This document shows, piece by piece, positions 1 to 13,300 of a DNA stretch of 64,000 bases. A program made the translations under genes and the position numbers. The number at the start of each line of letters is the position of its first letter. Positions within the stretch are counted from its first letter, which is position 1. Origin of the DNA: Stomorhina lunata (taxonomy: Eukaryota > Arthropoda > Insecta > Diptera > Rhiniidae); NCBI GenBank assembly GCA_933228675.1, contig OW121743.1, forward strand, positions 69,063,834 through 69,127,833, in the 5' to 3' direction. Below the pieces are notes generated by a model. It saw only the letters and a list, made by a program, of their open reading frames with translations, was not told the origin of the DNA and made no database searches.

Positions 1-420
1 CACTTAATTGATGACCCTACTTATGTAATGCATTGTGTTGGAGCTAGGAAAAGGTTGTGAGAGGGGGAATAGGTGGAAAAGTGTTTGTGGACATTTGATT
101 TGAACTTTCCTATATTGCAACTGACTGGCGAAACTTCTGCGGGAAGCAATTGTCGCATACGAACTGTAAGGCTAAATAACGAATTTTCTCTGTAGTGTTA
201 TTATTCTGTCTACTGGCCAATCGATGTTTTGAGTAAAAATTTAGAGTATCGGGAACGAGTTCGCTGATTTGAGTTGGATAATCTAGTGTTTGCTTACACC
301 TGCAATCGCTCGAGAACTCCAAAATAGACTTTGAAGCACCGGCCCATACATGAGAGTTGTATTCCACTTTCACCACGGTCGGATATATGTAGGTGGTGTA
401 AATAGAACGGAGATCAGATG
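1..420 (-). pseudogene. Non-LTR retrotransposon RT C-terminal relic
   Basis: Minus-strand reading gives VEYNSHVWAGASKSILEF, the EY.SHVWAGA..SIL signature of the C-terminal part of jockey-like endonuclease/RT proteins. It is followed by ELVPDTLNFYSKHRLASRQ and VCDNCFPQKF, which fit the family's last conserved block. Frameshifts and the missing upstream domains show it is dead. The window edge may cut it. Confidence 0.65.
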
Positions 421-1273
421 AAGTAAAGTATCTCTTTCACCGTATCTCTTACTTGAAAATATGATTTATCCAACAGACATTACATTGAATTCCCATGCCC
501 AGAACATCGTTTTATCATTTCCGCGACAGCCGGTTCTACATACCGGAATGACCCGAAGCTTCCCGGCCAAGGGCTGTCAACTCAGCAACAACATATTTAC
601 AACATCGTTTTATAAAATTATTATTTCAAAACAAATTTGGATTTAATTTTGAAAAAAAATTTAAATGTTATTATTTTTTGTTTTTATTTATTTTTGATTT
701 TATTCAATTTTAGGGTAAACATCATTTAACTAAAATCTTAAGTTTTACAAGAAAAGCTTTCAGAAAAGTAATAAAATATATCATGGCAATACTATTATTT
801 GATATTTCATTACGAAGCTTTTATTTCTAAACGAAAAAAGAAAATGAACTCAATTTAGAGCTTAATCGTTTGGCTAGTATTCGATTGCCTTCTAACATAT
901 GAAAGTTTTGTAAACAGGCTGTATCTCATGGGGTATTAAAATACTGGATATATCAGTTCATGTCCATGAACAGTCTATGATAAAGCGACTTTATTAATAT
1001 TATGACTAAAGATCTCTAACGTTCCGAGCTTAGCGGTTTAGAATTCTAAATAATGGTTTATGGGGGATCAGTTATTCGACTTCTATGTGTTTTTAGATAG
1101 GCCCTTCAGTTTTTTGTCTTAAAGTTCAAAACCACGATGACCAAAACACATCTGACATGATTATTCAGATAGAGCATGTTAATGTAAACTTTTATATACA
1201 AATCGGGAAATCCCGTAGAACATATTGATATTTTATTGACAAAATTTAATTTTGATTTTAATTTTTCATTAAG
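421..1273. other. Intron, no feature seen
   Basis: AT-rich intronic DNA upstream of the microexon. No exon, RNA gene or mobile element was recognised. Confidence 0.5.
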
Positions 1274-1315
1274 GATCTGATCCCATCTAGCAGCGAGGAT
1301 GACGATTCGGAGAAG
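1274..1315 (+). CDS. Rab3-GEF: Rab3-GEF microexon (14 codons, acidic)
   Basis: A 42-base phase-0 exon is preceded by a T-rich tract ending in AAG and followed by a GTTAAT donor. It encodes [14 protein letters not shown], an acidic Ser/Asp/Glu stretch that joins in frame to [10 protein letters not shown] of the next exon. Support comes from the open frame, the sites and the joint reading; the donor is not a consensus site, so it may be alternatively used. Confidence 0.6.
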
Positions 1316-4300
1316 GTTAATAAGTTCTTTTTTTTTGGATCAGCTAAAATACATAATATTTAGACAAATGTATTAAGTAAAAATCAAACATTTTAGGAAT
1401 CAATAGCTACTTTTGTGAATTCATGACATTTGTACCAAATAATTAGATAAGAGTTTAATTTATCGAAAGATATTCGCAATATTCCAACTTTTGCAAAGTT
1501 TAGATAGTTTTCAAAAATCATTTCTTTTTTTACATACATGAATTATTTTTACGATGTTCAGATGAATTCATTTTAAACTGAGAGATCGTATTAAATGTTA
1601 TTACAAATATATATTAAACATTATTTGAGGTATTCAATGTAGAGTAAATTGGATTGGACTTAGCAAAAACAAATAGCAAAGGTTACAACCATATTATCCT
1701 GTATTTAGTAAATAACATAACCAAATGTTCAAACCATAGTACACATTTTTAGCAATACACAGAACCATTTTGGAGCAAAAATAGGGTGATCTTTCATAAG
1801 TGTCTTTTCTGAATCATATATTAGACTAAGTTCTCTATATTTTAAATATCGCTGAAAACCTCATATACACCCAAAAATACACTTTCCAAAAAAGTATTAG
1901 ACACAAAATTACACCTTCAACTGCCTTCTTTCCTCTATAATATCTTTATATTTACATTTTGATTTTGTTATTTCACAATTTAATTATTTAAAAAGCATTT
2001 TGTAGTTTGAAAGTAGTTGATTCGCTATTTATTTAAAATTTAGTCCAATTATAATTTTCCTCAAAAACTAAAATTTAAAACCTTTCCTTAGCTTACACTT
2101 CACGCCAAGAAAGCTGCGGGTGAAGCTTCCAAGCAGGCTTTGGAAGTCTCAAAGCAAGCAGCTGGTGTTAGTAAAAATACATTTGAGGACTTGAGCTATG
2201 TGGGTAAATCCACACTGGGCGATATAACGAAAAAAGCCAAGGAAGAGGCAACCAAAAAAGGTTTAATCAAGTTGGAAGAACAGAAGGAGCCACCAAGTCC
2301 GGGAGCAGGAAATCAATTGGCCACACAAAAGCAAGTACAAAATAGTGGTGCCGGCTCGGGAAATTTCTTTTCTAATATAGGAAGTGATTTCAATGGTTTG
2401 GCCTCATCGACATCGACCATGTTTTCGGGAATGTTTGGAAAGAGTAAGTAGTTTCTTAAAAAACAAAAGAAAAAATACTAATATAAAGAAAATTTACAGA
2501 AAACCAACAAAAACAGCCACAACCCTCAGCACAACAAACCATGGGTCCTAAGTCGAAATCTGGTTTGGGTTTTGATCCTTTCCCGGGCCGTAAGGGTTTG
2601 GTGGAGCGAACACCGCTTATAAAACATGCTGGTCCCCATAAGACCCAGGAAGAAATAACACGTCAACAAAATCAAGAGCGCTCTCATAGTAATGCTGAAA
2701 ATCAGGCCTTCCTCAAGGATATGACGAATCAGGTAATGGCAGGAGAAGGTATAGGCTGGTTAAAAATGAATCGCTTTAAAAAACTCATGGAAGATGAATC
2801 GTATCGTACCTTGGTGCTAAGTAAACTCAATAAAACATTGGATAGAAAAATTGCTCCAGATGATCATATAGATGATATGGTAAGTAGAACCTCCCAAAAC
2901 CCCAAGAAAATAAATCTAAAATTGTTCTTAAATTTAACTGATACAGTGCGTTACCAAACCCATTTGGAAGGGTATGCTGAAATGCCTGCAGGCCATTACC
3001 TCGGGTTTAGAAGTAACTTTCTCCAACTTCGGTTTAGGCGGCACTGCTTCCGTCTTTCAAATGATGGAAATTGCCCATACCCATTACTGGAGCAAGGAGC
3101 TTAACGATGCTAGTGATATGTCCTCTAGTTTACTTTCTAGCCACGCTACCAGTCCTATGGGTAGTCGTGAGAACTTACGTTCCCCTTCCAGCCCGAATGG
3201 CTCACATTCGGGTTTGGGTAGTGAATGGGCCTCGCCACAAGAATCTCGTAAGAGTTCTACACATACCGATAGATCGGCACCCATACAAGTTGCTGGCAAT
3301 ACGGGTGCCACGCGTCGTTTTTCGACCGCCGACAGTCAAGATGGTCAGTCGACAACGGAAATGTTTAAGGATATGTTAGCTCAAAAGCGTTCGGCATTGT
3401 TGAGTAAATTGACATCATTTGATTCAGATGTAAGTAGTTTTTTTTTAGCTTTTATATATTAATTGTTTTCAGAAAATTTTCAAATGCTTTTATCCCAATG
3501 TATCGTTGATATCTATATATAATATTCGTACATACAATATAAAAGCAGAGGAGTTGAATGATGAAAAGTTGTATAATGGGAAATTCAATACTTATTTAGA
3601 TGATACTTTCAAATAAACATGAGTTGCACTCATACATTTAGTTATCATATAATTTCACATGTTACAAGTTTTGATTATAAAGGTTGGGTGGACCTACGGC
3701 CGTTTGTTTTGTTTTCGAGTTATTGCCAGAGAAACTGTCCAAAACTCTATAAATCATAAGCGATGTTCTCGAAAAGAGACGAAAAAGGGTCAAGTTAGGC
3801 TTGTCTAATATTTTATATCCCATGATGATGTCGTATCAGCAGTTACGAGAAACATTATTCAAAAGTCTTCCGCGACTCTTCTCACATAGCGAAGTGGACG
3901 GACGATAACAGTTTTGCGATAAATCCAAATAAGACCGAATTAATTAAAATTGTCTCAGAGAAAGAAATATCAATCCTGTAAAGCAGACGAGAAGAAAGAC
4001 ACGTTCTAGCAGGTGCACCAACACGACGGCCTTTGTGGAATCCACAGGGAATCTATCGAAGCGCTTGACGAGCAATTGTGGTATTTGACCTTCGCCATTA
4101 CCGTTGACATACCTATATAGAAGTAGGGATTTGATTTTTCGCGTTGGTAGATCTTTATTTATTTGCAAATATTGTTTGTTTGCAAAGATTTGCACACGCT
4201 TATCGTTTCCAAGTTTCGCAGCCGTAATACAGTAATGCTAATGTTGCTTTGTTAATACGCGATTCAATATCCTCGTTGGCGTCACCCTTTGAAGATACCA

Positions 4301-7300
4301 AACTTCCAAGAAAATTAAAGATACCTACGCATCTATTAACCTCGTAATCCTCATTGGTGAGTGGAAATATTGATTTTTAGCCCAGATGCCCGAGATTCGA
4401 TAGTGATAGCGTATAAGTATTTTCTTGAAGGTGGCCCGAGTTTTGGCACAGAAGACATACGTCATCAGCATATTCCAAGTCCTTTAATTGTTTAAAGGGT
4501 GCCCATCAAATACCGCTACTACCACTCAACGCAGTGGGTAATATATTTTGACGACAACTATAAAAAGTATGAGTAACAAGATACAATATACCCTTGTGTA
4601 GAATTTGACATTTAAAATTCACGCCTATGGCCCGAATTAAGTTCAGAATTTTCGTTGGCCTTCATAAAGTCGATAAACTTTAGGGGTGCGGAATTCATTA
4701 TATTGCTGTAGTACTATTCTTACTAAAGAGTGCTTTTAATAAAATTTGTAGTTGGATTTTCTTAAATAAAAATCAAACCTTTTAATATAAAAACTCTACA
4801 AAATACGCAAATATAATGACATATTATACAGAATCATTTAGCATTAAAATGCTTACTTAGTACTCGGGTTTTGCAAAATTATCGACTTTTTTCGGAAACC
4901 CTCCCATTAAAGATTTTACAGTTGCTTCTGATACCTTTTTGGAGTATGTGTTCCACCTGCGCTTAAAATCGGACATGTTCTTGGAAATCTTTCCTGTGCT
5001 CTTCAATTCCTTTTTTACCAGAGCCCAATACCTTTCCACAAGCCGAAGTTCTGGACAGTTAGGTGGATTTGCCTCTCGTGGTACAAAAATGACATTATTC
5101 TTTGAGTACCACTCAAGTGCCTTTTTTTCATAATGGCATGATGCCAAATCGGGCCAAAAAAATGTAGTCACTCTGTGCTCTCTTAAAAAGGGTAACAACC
5201 GTTTTTGTAAGCACTCCTTTATATAAATTTCTGTGTTTATTGTGCCAGATGCCACAAATACTTTACTTCTTTTGCCACAACTGCAAATAGCTTGCCACAC
5301 GAGAAACTTCTTAGGGAATTTTGCTTGTTTTTTTGTGCGAAACTCTTGCCGAACATTGCCCCGTTTATCAGCAACATAAAAATCTTGACCAGGAAGTTGA
5401 GAAAAGTCTGCCAGTACGTATGTTTCATCATCTATCACACAACAGGTGTATTTTTTTATAAAATCAGACTTCAATTTTTTCGCTCGTTTTTCAGTCCAGC
5501 ATAAGCTTTGACTCTATGTGAACATTTCACCGTACGAGCTGCTTTTCTTAAAGAAGTGTTAGGCGCTCTTCGAAAGAGTCGCTCGACTTCTTTTGCCTTA
5601 CCAATATCTGTAGGACCTTTTTTCCTCCCTGATCCAAGTTTTCTTTCAATGCTTAGGTTTTCCTTATACCGTCTGATGGCATTAGTAACCGTTCGAGGGT
5701 CAACTTTCAAATTTTTAGCTATTTTTTTAAAAGTCCATGACGGATTTTTTTCAAAAGTTTTAATTATATTTTCACGAACTTTTTTTTCGCAGTCCATTTT
5801 AATTGAAATAACTATTGAAAATTAAAAATTTCTAAAATAGTAGTATCTGACATATCTATAGAAACTAACTTGATCAAAAAATAAATTATGCTCCCTATGC
5901 TCTGACGAAAAAAATAAAACTCCTTCAATGAGTTTTATTTTTTTAACGGAAAAATAAAGCTCCTTTTTTAACAGCTTCAACCGAACTTTTATTTTTAGGT
6001 TCAAAAATAACTGTTTAAGATGGAGCTTTTCATTTAACTCACAAAATAACTGTTATTTAAGAACTTATTTGATAAAACTTATAACCGTTACAGTCCCTGT
6101 TTTCTTCATATAAATTCGCATTTTAACTGTCAGACTTCATATTTCATGTTGGCAATACCATGAAAATGCCAACTTAAAATCTTAGATATATTCAGGGGTG
6201 TCATAGAAACCAATTTTATTGGTATTGGTTTTGAAAACGACAAAAAAATTAAATTGGTGTCATGAATTCCAATATTAATGTTCGAGCTACATTTTCTATT
6301 GGTTTTATGTGTCACAGAAAATATTATTATTGGTTTAGTATTGGAAATAAACCAAGCAACTTACAGTTAACAGATTTAATTTCAAAATTGGTCTATCAAT
6401 TTAAAACAAAGGCGTTACTGGCCAACTGGTGCTTTTTTCGATTTAAAGATCCACTAAGAACAGATTTTTGAAAATTTGGCCCTGTGGGGAATAAAAAAGG
6501 GAAAATTCAATAACGCTATAATTCCCAAACTAAAAACAATAGAACCAAAATTGAAATCGAGTTTGGATCAGTTACAAAAATAATAAAAAATAACAGTACA
6601 AGTGATAAGTACTTTTCGAAAAAAGGGGAGAAAAAATATTTTTGGTACTTTTTAGCTTTAACTTTCAAATAAAAGGTGAAAAGTTTACATAGCATTTTTT
6701 ATCATGTAATAGATAAAAACAAGTTTTGGTACTTTTGTCTTTGGAATCAAACATAAAAAATATCAAAAATGGGGAAAATTGTAAGGGCAGAATATTCTTT
6801 GTGTGGAGGTACCGGCGAAGCAAATGCATATCAACATATTTGTTTGCAATTTAATGAATATCGCATGTAAGTGACAATCGTCCTTTGATTGGCTGTGGTT
6901 TGTTTCTTGGTGTAGGTAGATTAAATTTTTTCCAGTCCGCAATTCGGTCATTTCATGACGTTGGGGTATACAAGCTTCATTTGTCCAAATAGCAGCGTTT
7001 TCTTTATACTTATACCACAAACATCGCAAATTTTCTTTAATAATTTTTATTTTATTTGATTTTTGATGTTTCAAAAAAATTTCAAATGAAATAATAAACA
7101 ATTGATTCGAACATTTTGTTTGATTTAAAACCAATAATAAGAAAACCGACTTGGTTTCATGACACCAAATATAACTAGTATTGGTTTTCAAAACCGAGAA
7201 ATTTAAAAACTAACTTGGTTTCTATGACACCCCTGATTAAAGGGGTTTTGTTCGTGTGAAAGTTAAGTTGACGCTAAGACAACCAAACTGAGTTAGGTTG

Positions 7301-10300
7301 TGAACCGCAATAGGTATATAATTTGTGTTCAGTGTTCACGCTCCTACAGAGGACAAATACGATGATATAAAAGCCTTTTATGATCAACTTGTCATTAGGC
7401 GATACAAATCCGTTAATTTTTAAAAAATTACAATTCCTTTAATTTTGAAAAAAAAAAACATTTTTGTTTTTTAATTTAAGGCCTTACACAAAATTTTTCG
7501 TAATAATCTTAACCAACTTTTCATCATAACTCCAATGTTTTTTGAAATCGCTGTTATTATTGTCTAACTGTCATCCCTAGTCCCCCTCTTAGAATATTCG
7601 CAGTTTTAGTTCATAGTTTTCATACATCATTATCATTTTGTAAAGTATTTAACATTTAGTTCATAACAAAATTCGTTGTAGTACAAATACCCCATCCATA
7701 TATCATCGGAATTTTTGTGTATAAATATAACTCATTATATATAAAAACTGCATAAAAGTAATAAAGACATACAACATTTTAAATATCGTTTAGTATAAGC
7801 AGCTTGCTTTTTTTATAAATCAAAAAAAAACTATCAATTTGTCTTAAAATCCAAGGCATATATATTGAAGGTAATTTCACTTGCTTTCATTAAATTTTAA
7901 TAAGGGTTTTTGAAGTTTGTATTTCTACGTCATATCAAATATAACGTTACCACATTATAAAAAAGTTTTTTTCTTTTTTTGGAATTTTTTTTTAAAAAAT
8001 GTGTAATGTGACAATATAAATTATACATAAACAAAAGCTACATTTTTTTCAAAAAGTGGAATTATTACGTTTTGTTGCGAACGTCTGCAACAGCAAATTA
8101 TTATTGCAAAAAACAAAATTGTTAATTACATTTACCTTGAAAATATCTTCATTTAAAAATTTTTAATTATTTTATTATCGCCAATTTTTGACGTGAATGA
8201 TCTCGGGATTTTTGTTATTTGGTAATATAATTAAAGGGCCAATTACAGATTATTTAATGAATTAATCTTATAAGTTATATTATATCTTATAAGTTATATT
8301 ATATCTTATATCTTATAAGTTATATTATAAGTGAATAAACACAATGTATAATTTAGTTTACAATAAAATTTGATCACTTTTACATTACAAAGTTCCATAA
8401 TTGGTGCTAGTGTTATATATTCTTCTGTGTCAATTCGGCACGTTCTTCCGTAGTTAAAAGTCCCACAACATCAATGGCCATACCAACGCAATTGACTAAA
8501 AGTTTCATCGAAAGTAGCATACGGGCCTGCATGTCAGGCACCAAGCAGTACCGATAATGACTGCTACCCAAAATGAGGTTTTTAACATCTAACAAAGATA
8601 CCTAAGTGACCATAAAGGCAGACACAGCCATGGGATTTATCAATTGACGATCACTGTGATAGGGCTTAAAGTAAGTGTACTCTTGATCACATGAGTTTAA
8701 AACTGAGCGATACGAACCATTAGAGGTGATTGATATTAGGCCAATTGGCGCAAAATAACAGCCAAACGATCATTATTAGAGCCAGCACCAACGAGACCCA
8801 TTGCGAAGATGGCATTGTGACCTACTCAGCATCACTGTCGTGAAAAAACTTACTCAAGGTATCTAAAACATTAAGTCAGGCAATGGTACAGATCGTCTTA
8901 TACAGGGCTCGCAATAGCGCAAAGATTGCCAAACGAACGGTAAGCCATCTCAGCATCAATATCTTCTCCCATGGCACATAATAGTTTGCAGCAAAAATTC
9001 AGTAATTTCTGCATTGCAAGAACCTACACCAATTACAAACAATGACGATGCACTTAAATCCAAAATTTTTACGCTGGGATTTGATTTGCAATTGTGAGAG
9101 AAAAAATTTATTTTTATGTATAAAATTATATTTATATTTTCAAAATTTTAAAATGAATTTATGAAACTTCAAATGGTCCCTGCGACTTCAATATCGGCTA
9201 TATGTTTTTTTCCTCAATACCTATAACATCAATATAGTTAATCAAAATTGTATTTAATATGTATAGTCATTATATACTATCCTACATTATTTCTCTAAGA
9301 ACTAGTAAAATAATGTTAAACTGTTAGATAAGAAGATACACATGGGATAAAATGTATTTAAATTTTTACACATAACTCATATTGTAGGCGCACCGACAGA
9401 AAAAAAGGGAAAGCTTAACATAATATGGTAGCTTAATTTTTATTGAAATGTCAGAACCCTTAAAACTGTCAGAAAGTGAAATTAAATTTAGTAACCTGAA
9501 GTGGAATTACCTTCATTATAATCTACCTTGTTAAAATCATAACTTAATACATAATTACTTGACGTAAATATTATTTAATTAATAAAAAAAAGCTTAAATA
9601 CTTTAATCAAACATCTTAATTAATTACATGTTGTAATACGTGTTGAATATTAATCTTATTTAACTTAAACAAATATTTAATTAAAAATCAAAAAAAAAGT
9701 ATATAGAGAAATATTGTTGTATTTTAATATCACTATACTACTTACAACATTACCACTACAACTACTATTACTTTACTACTTCCTACTACTTGTGTAAATT
9801 CGTAGGCTGCTGGTTCTACGGGTGCTTTATCGGTTGTTAGTGATCTTTTACCGGTGGGTAGTTTGAATGTACGTATGCCATCCAGTTGTCGTTCTACGGT
9901 TTCCGATACCGAATACGAAAACGTAAGTAAACGAACGTTTTGAAAATGAAAAGAAGTTAATAATGTTCGCCAAAAAATGTTAGGTTTTAATCATTTCATC
10001 ATTCATTTTGTTAATCATTAAAAATAAAAACGAAACGAAAGCCTAAGATTTCATTATACTTCCAAGGCAAAATATCTTTAATTGCAACAATTTCCAAAAA
10101 AAATGGGGTCTTATGTTTAAAATTAAGTGTTTGTTTTACTTGAAGTCCTTGTTTTTTGAAGAAACATGTTTCCCGCTTGCTTTTTTATTACATTTTTTTT
10201 TTAAATTTCATTATCACTAATTTTGTGCGATTGATCACTTATTCTAGACTACAACCTCGAAAGATTCAAAACGCAGTTCGGGTAACATGTGGTCGGGTAA

Positions 10301-13300
10301 ATCTACCCTTAGCGCTGGTTTTCGCTATACGGGTGGTCATTTAATAAATACCTCTTCATCACCTTCACCCGACAGTCCTCGTGTTTACTTGTTCGAGGGC
10401 TTATTGGGTAAAGATCGCTCAAATCTTTGGAATCAAATGCAATTCTGGGAAGATGCCTTTTTGGATGCTGTTAGTCAAGAAAGGGATATGATTGGCATGG
10501 ATCAGGTAAGTTTAATATTAAGGCTAAGCAGTTAAAGAACGATTTTCAATACTAGTGAAATTAAAGGCGTCTCCAGCTTTCATCAAATCGTAAAAATATG
10601 CGAAAATCAATTTGAGTTCTAATTGGAGATGGGTTTAGATCTGGGTATTTACCTAACGCTGGGTATTAAGCTATTTACACCCACCTTCATATCCGGGTAT
10701 TTATCTAATTTCGGGTAAAAACTCATTTGAATAACAAATACCCGTTGTTACGTAGGCAACATAATTTTGAACATTTTCGAATTTGAGGTACCTCCTGCAT
10801 TTCAATTCATTTACACAATGTCACAGACGTGAACCGCCGTGGTATAGCAGGTTAGTCATCCGCCTTGCATACCAGAGGCCCAAGTTCGATCCCTGGCCAG
10901 ACTCACTTGAAAAAATAAATTTTCAAAAAAGCGGCGGTTCACCTCATAACTCAGCTAGCTACTGGTTATTGAGTATTAGGCTATGTAAAACTTCTCTAAC
11001 TAATGCATTTGCCGTTCGAAACCGGCGTTAAAACGTAGGTCCCTTTCAATGAGTCTAAAAATAGAATCGGATGCAGCTCATTGTCTGAGAGAAGTACCCC
11101 TTGTTCCAATTGGAATGTTGTCGGGGAATTATATATATATATATATATATATATAATGTCACAGACGCTAAACATAAATGTAATGGCAGATTTTGTCAAT
11201 TACAAGGCCAGAAATGATTTTTGGGCCAAAACTTTTGTTTGAATGAAATTTCTCCAGTAAATTATTGGAAAGAAATTTGTGAAAGTACGCAATTTAGCAA
11301 ATTAGATGTTCGAATTTTAACACCTCCCTGTACTTCAGCTGCTTCTGAACGTCACCTTAGCACCCACAGCCTTTTCTTTTAATTTTTTTTTTATTTTGAT
11401 TTATACCCACATTTTGGGTAAATACCCAAGTGTTTGGGTAAATACCTGTTTATTTACCTTTTAATACCCAATTTACCATTTAGGTATTTACCCTTGTCCC
11501 ATCACTAGTTCTAATACACATTATTTTTTTGATAATTTCACTGTTCGATGTAAGAAATACAGAAACTAGGGCCAGGTAAGAATTGTATCCAATTCTTACT
11601 CTAACCTCCTCGTGCTAAAACCTGGAAACCTGAGCAACCTAGTTCAAGACGTGGTAAACAACCCATATGGAATTCTAGGTCGGGGCTTATAGAAGAGGGA
11701 GTTATCTTGAAGTCATTCCGACCTATTTCGTCTAAGGGTCTAAGATAATTGTACTTGGTAAATTACAAAACTGCACCGTCCGGCGACTCTAAGCTTAATT
11801 AGCTGCAAGGCGACATGAAGACCTCATACAATATATCAAGGGAGTTGTCCTACAGTCCTATTTGGAGTAGTAGTGGTACTCTTCTTTCCAACTCCGGGTA
11901 AACAATAAATACTCTGGGTGGAATACTTCAAGTCAACACTAAACAATCCTATTTGGATTAACACCACTGATGGAAGTGCATAATGAAACCAACCATGACA
12001 GTACAGTGGTCGGCATATTTATTTTGACATATTATTTGTTTTTCTTCTTTTCTATTTTTGGTCCATTGCAATTAAAAAAATAGGTTAAATTGCAACATAT
12101 ATTATTATTTATTAGAACACAAAACACTTTTCACATTTTTAACGTTTTTGTAATATTTTTTTTTTAATTGAAACTAAAAAGTCGAAGATTCAGTATAAGG
12201 CATAAGTATTTTGACATGTTTTTGCATTGCATATCAACAAATTGGGAACTTCAAGGTCAACAAAAATTAAGAATAATTATTTGGATTAATATAAAATGTA
12301 TCCCACCTTTAGTATTTTATACTTTTTGGAGGCGATTTGGAACGGATGTCATCAAAGGTTGAAAAAACTTCATAGAAATTTATTTCCAAGCTTTTGTGAA
12401 AAATTACAAAAAAATTAAAAATGTGAAAAGTGTTTGTGTTCTGATAAATTACAACATTTGTTGCAATTTTAACTGTTTTTACTTATTTTTTTAATAACAT
12501 TGCACGAGAAGTAATAAAACAAGAAAAATAAATGCTATGTCAAAATAAATATGCCCACCACTGTATATTTATTGGAATTTCTTACAATCCACTTTTAAGC
12601 CTAAAGTGCAATAAGGCCCAGGGCAATGATAATATCTCAGCGAAGATGCCTTCATGTGATGTAGGAAGATCGGCAAAAATTGTGGCACCCATTTGTGCGT
12701 AAAATATTGGAAGAAGAAGATCTGTCAACCTCCTGGAATATGAGTACAAAAAAGGGGACTCTAAAGACTGCAACAACTAAAGGAGAATAACACTTCTTTT
12801 AAAGCTGAGCAAGAAACTAAGTCGATTAATTTCCGAAGCAGTTTTCTCTACACTTCGTGGAAATCAGTTTGGCTTCATAGAGAACCGCTCTTGTGTTGAC
12901 CTTATCAACACAGTAAGGTGGTGCCGATGAGGATATTGAATCGGGTATTAATAAAGCAAATATAAATTCGTCATTATCGGAGCTATTTGGAAATCTTGTC
13001 AAATATCAACAACATCGAAAATACAACCCGAATGTCAAGTCTATCCAATGAAACTTGGAAACGCAAAATTGCCATCCATATGCGCCTGCAAACCTTTGCA
13101 AACCTTTGCAAACAAATGCTAACGGTAAGTTCTTAATATATCGTGTCCGAATCGAAATGAAGATCTACTAAAGGCGACAAACCAAATCCCAGCTTCTACA
13201 GAGGTATGTCAATAGAAATGCCGGTGGATAGGCCACACAGTTCAAAGGCCAAATACCAATAGCGCTTCGTTGATATCCACAGGGAAGAGGCCGTCTTGTT

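Noticed and set aside
6763..7191. 142-codon minus-strand ORF in TIR element copy A as its transposase
   Set aside because: The equivalent region in copy B is broken by indels, no DDE or DNA-binding motif is visible, and composition is low-complexity.
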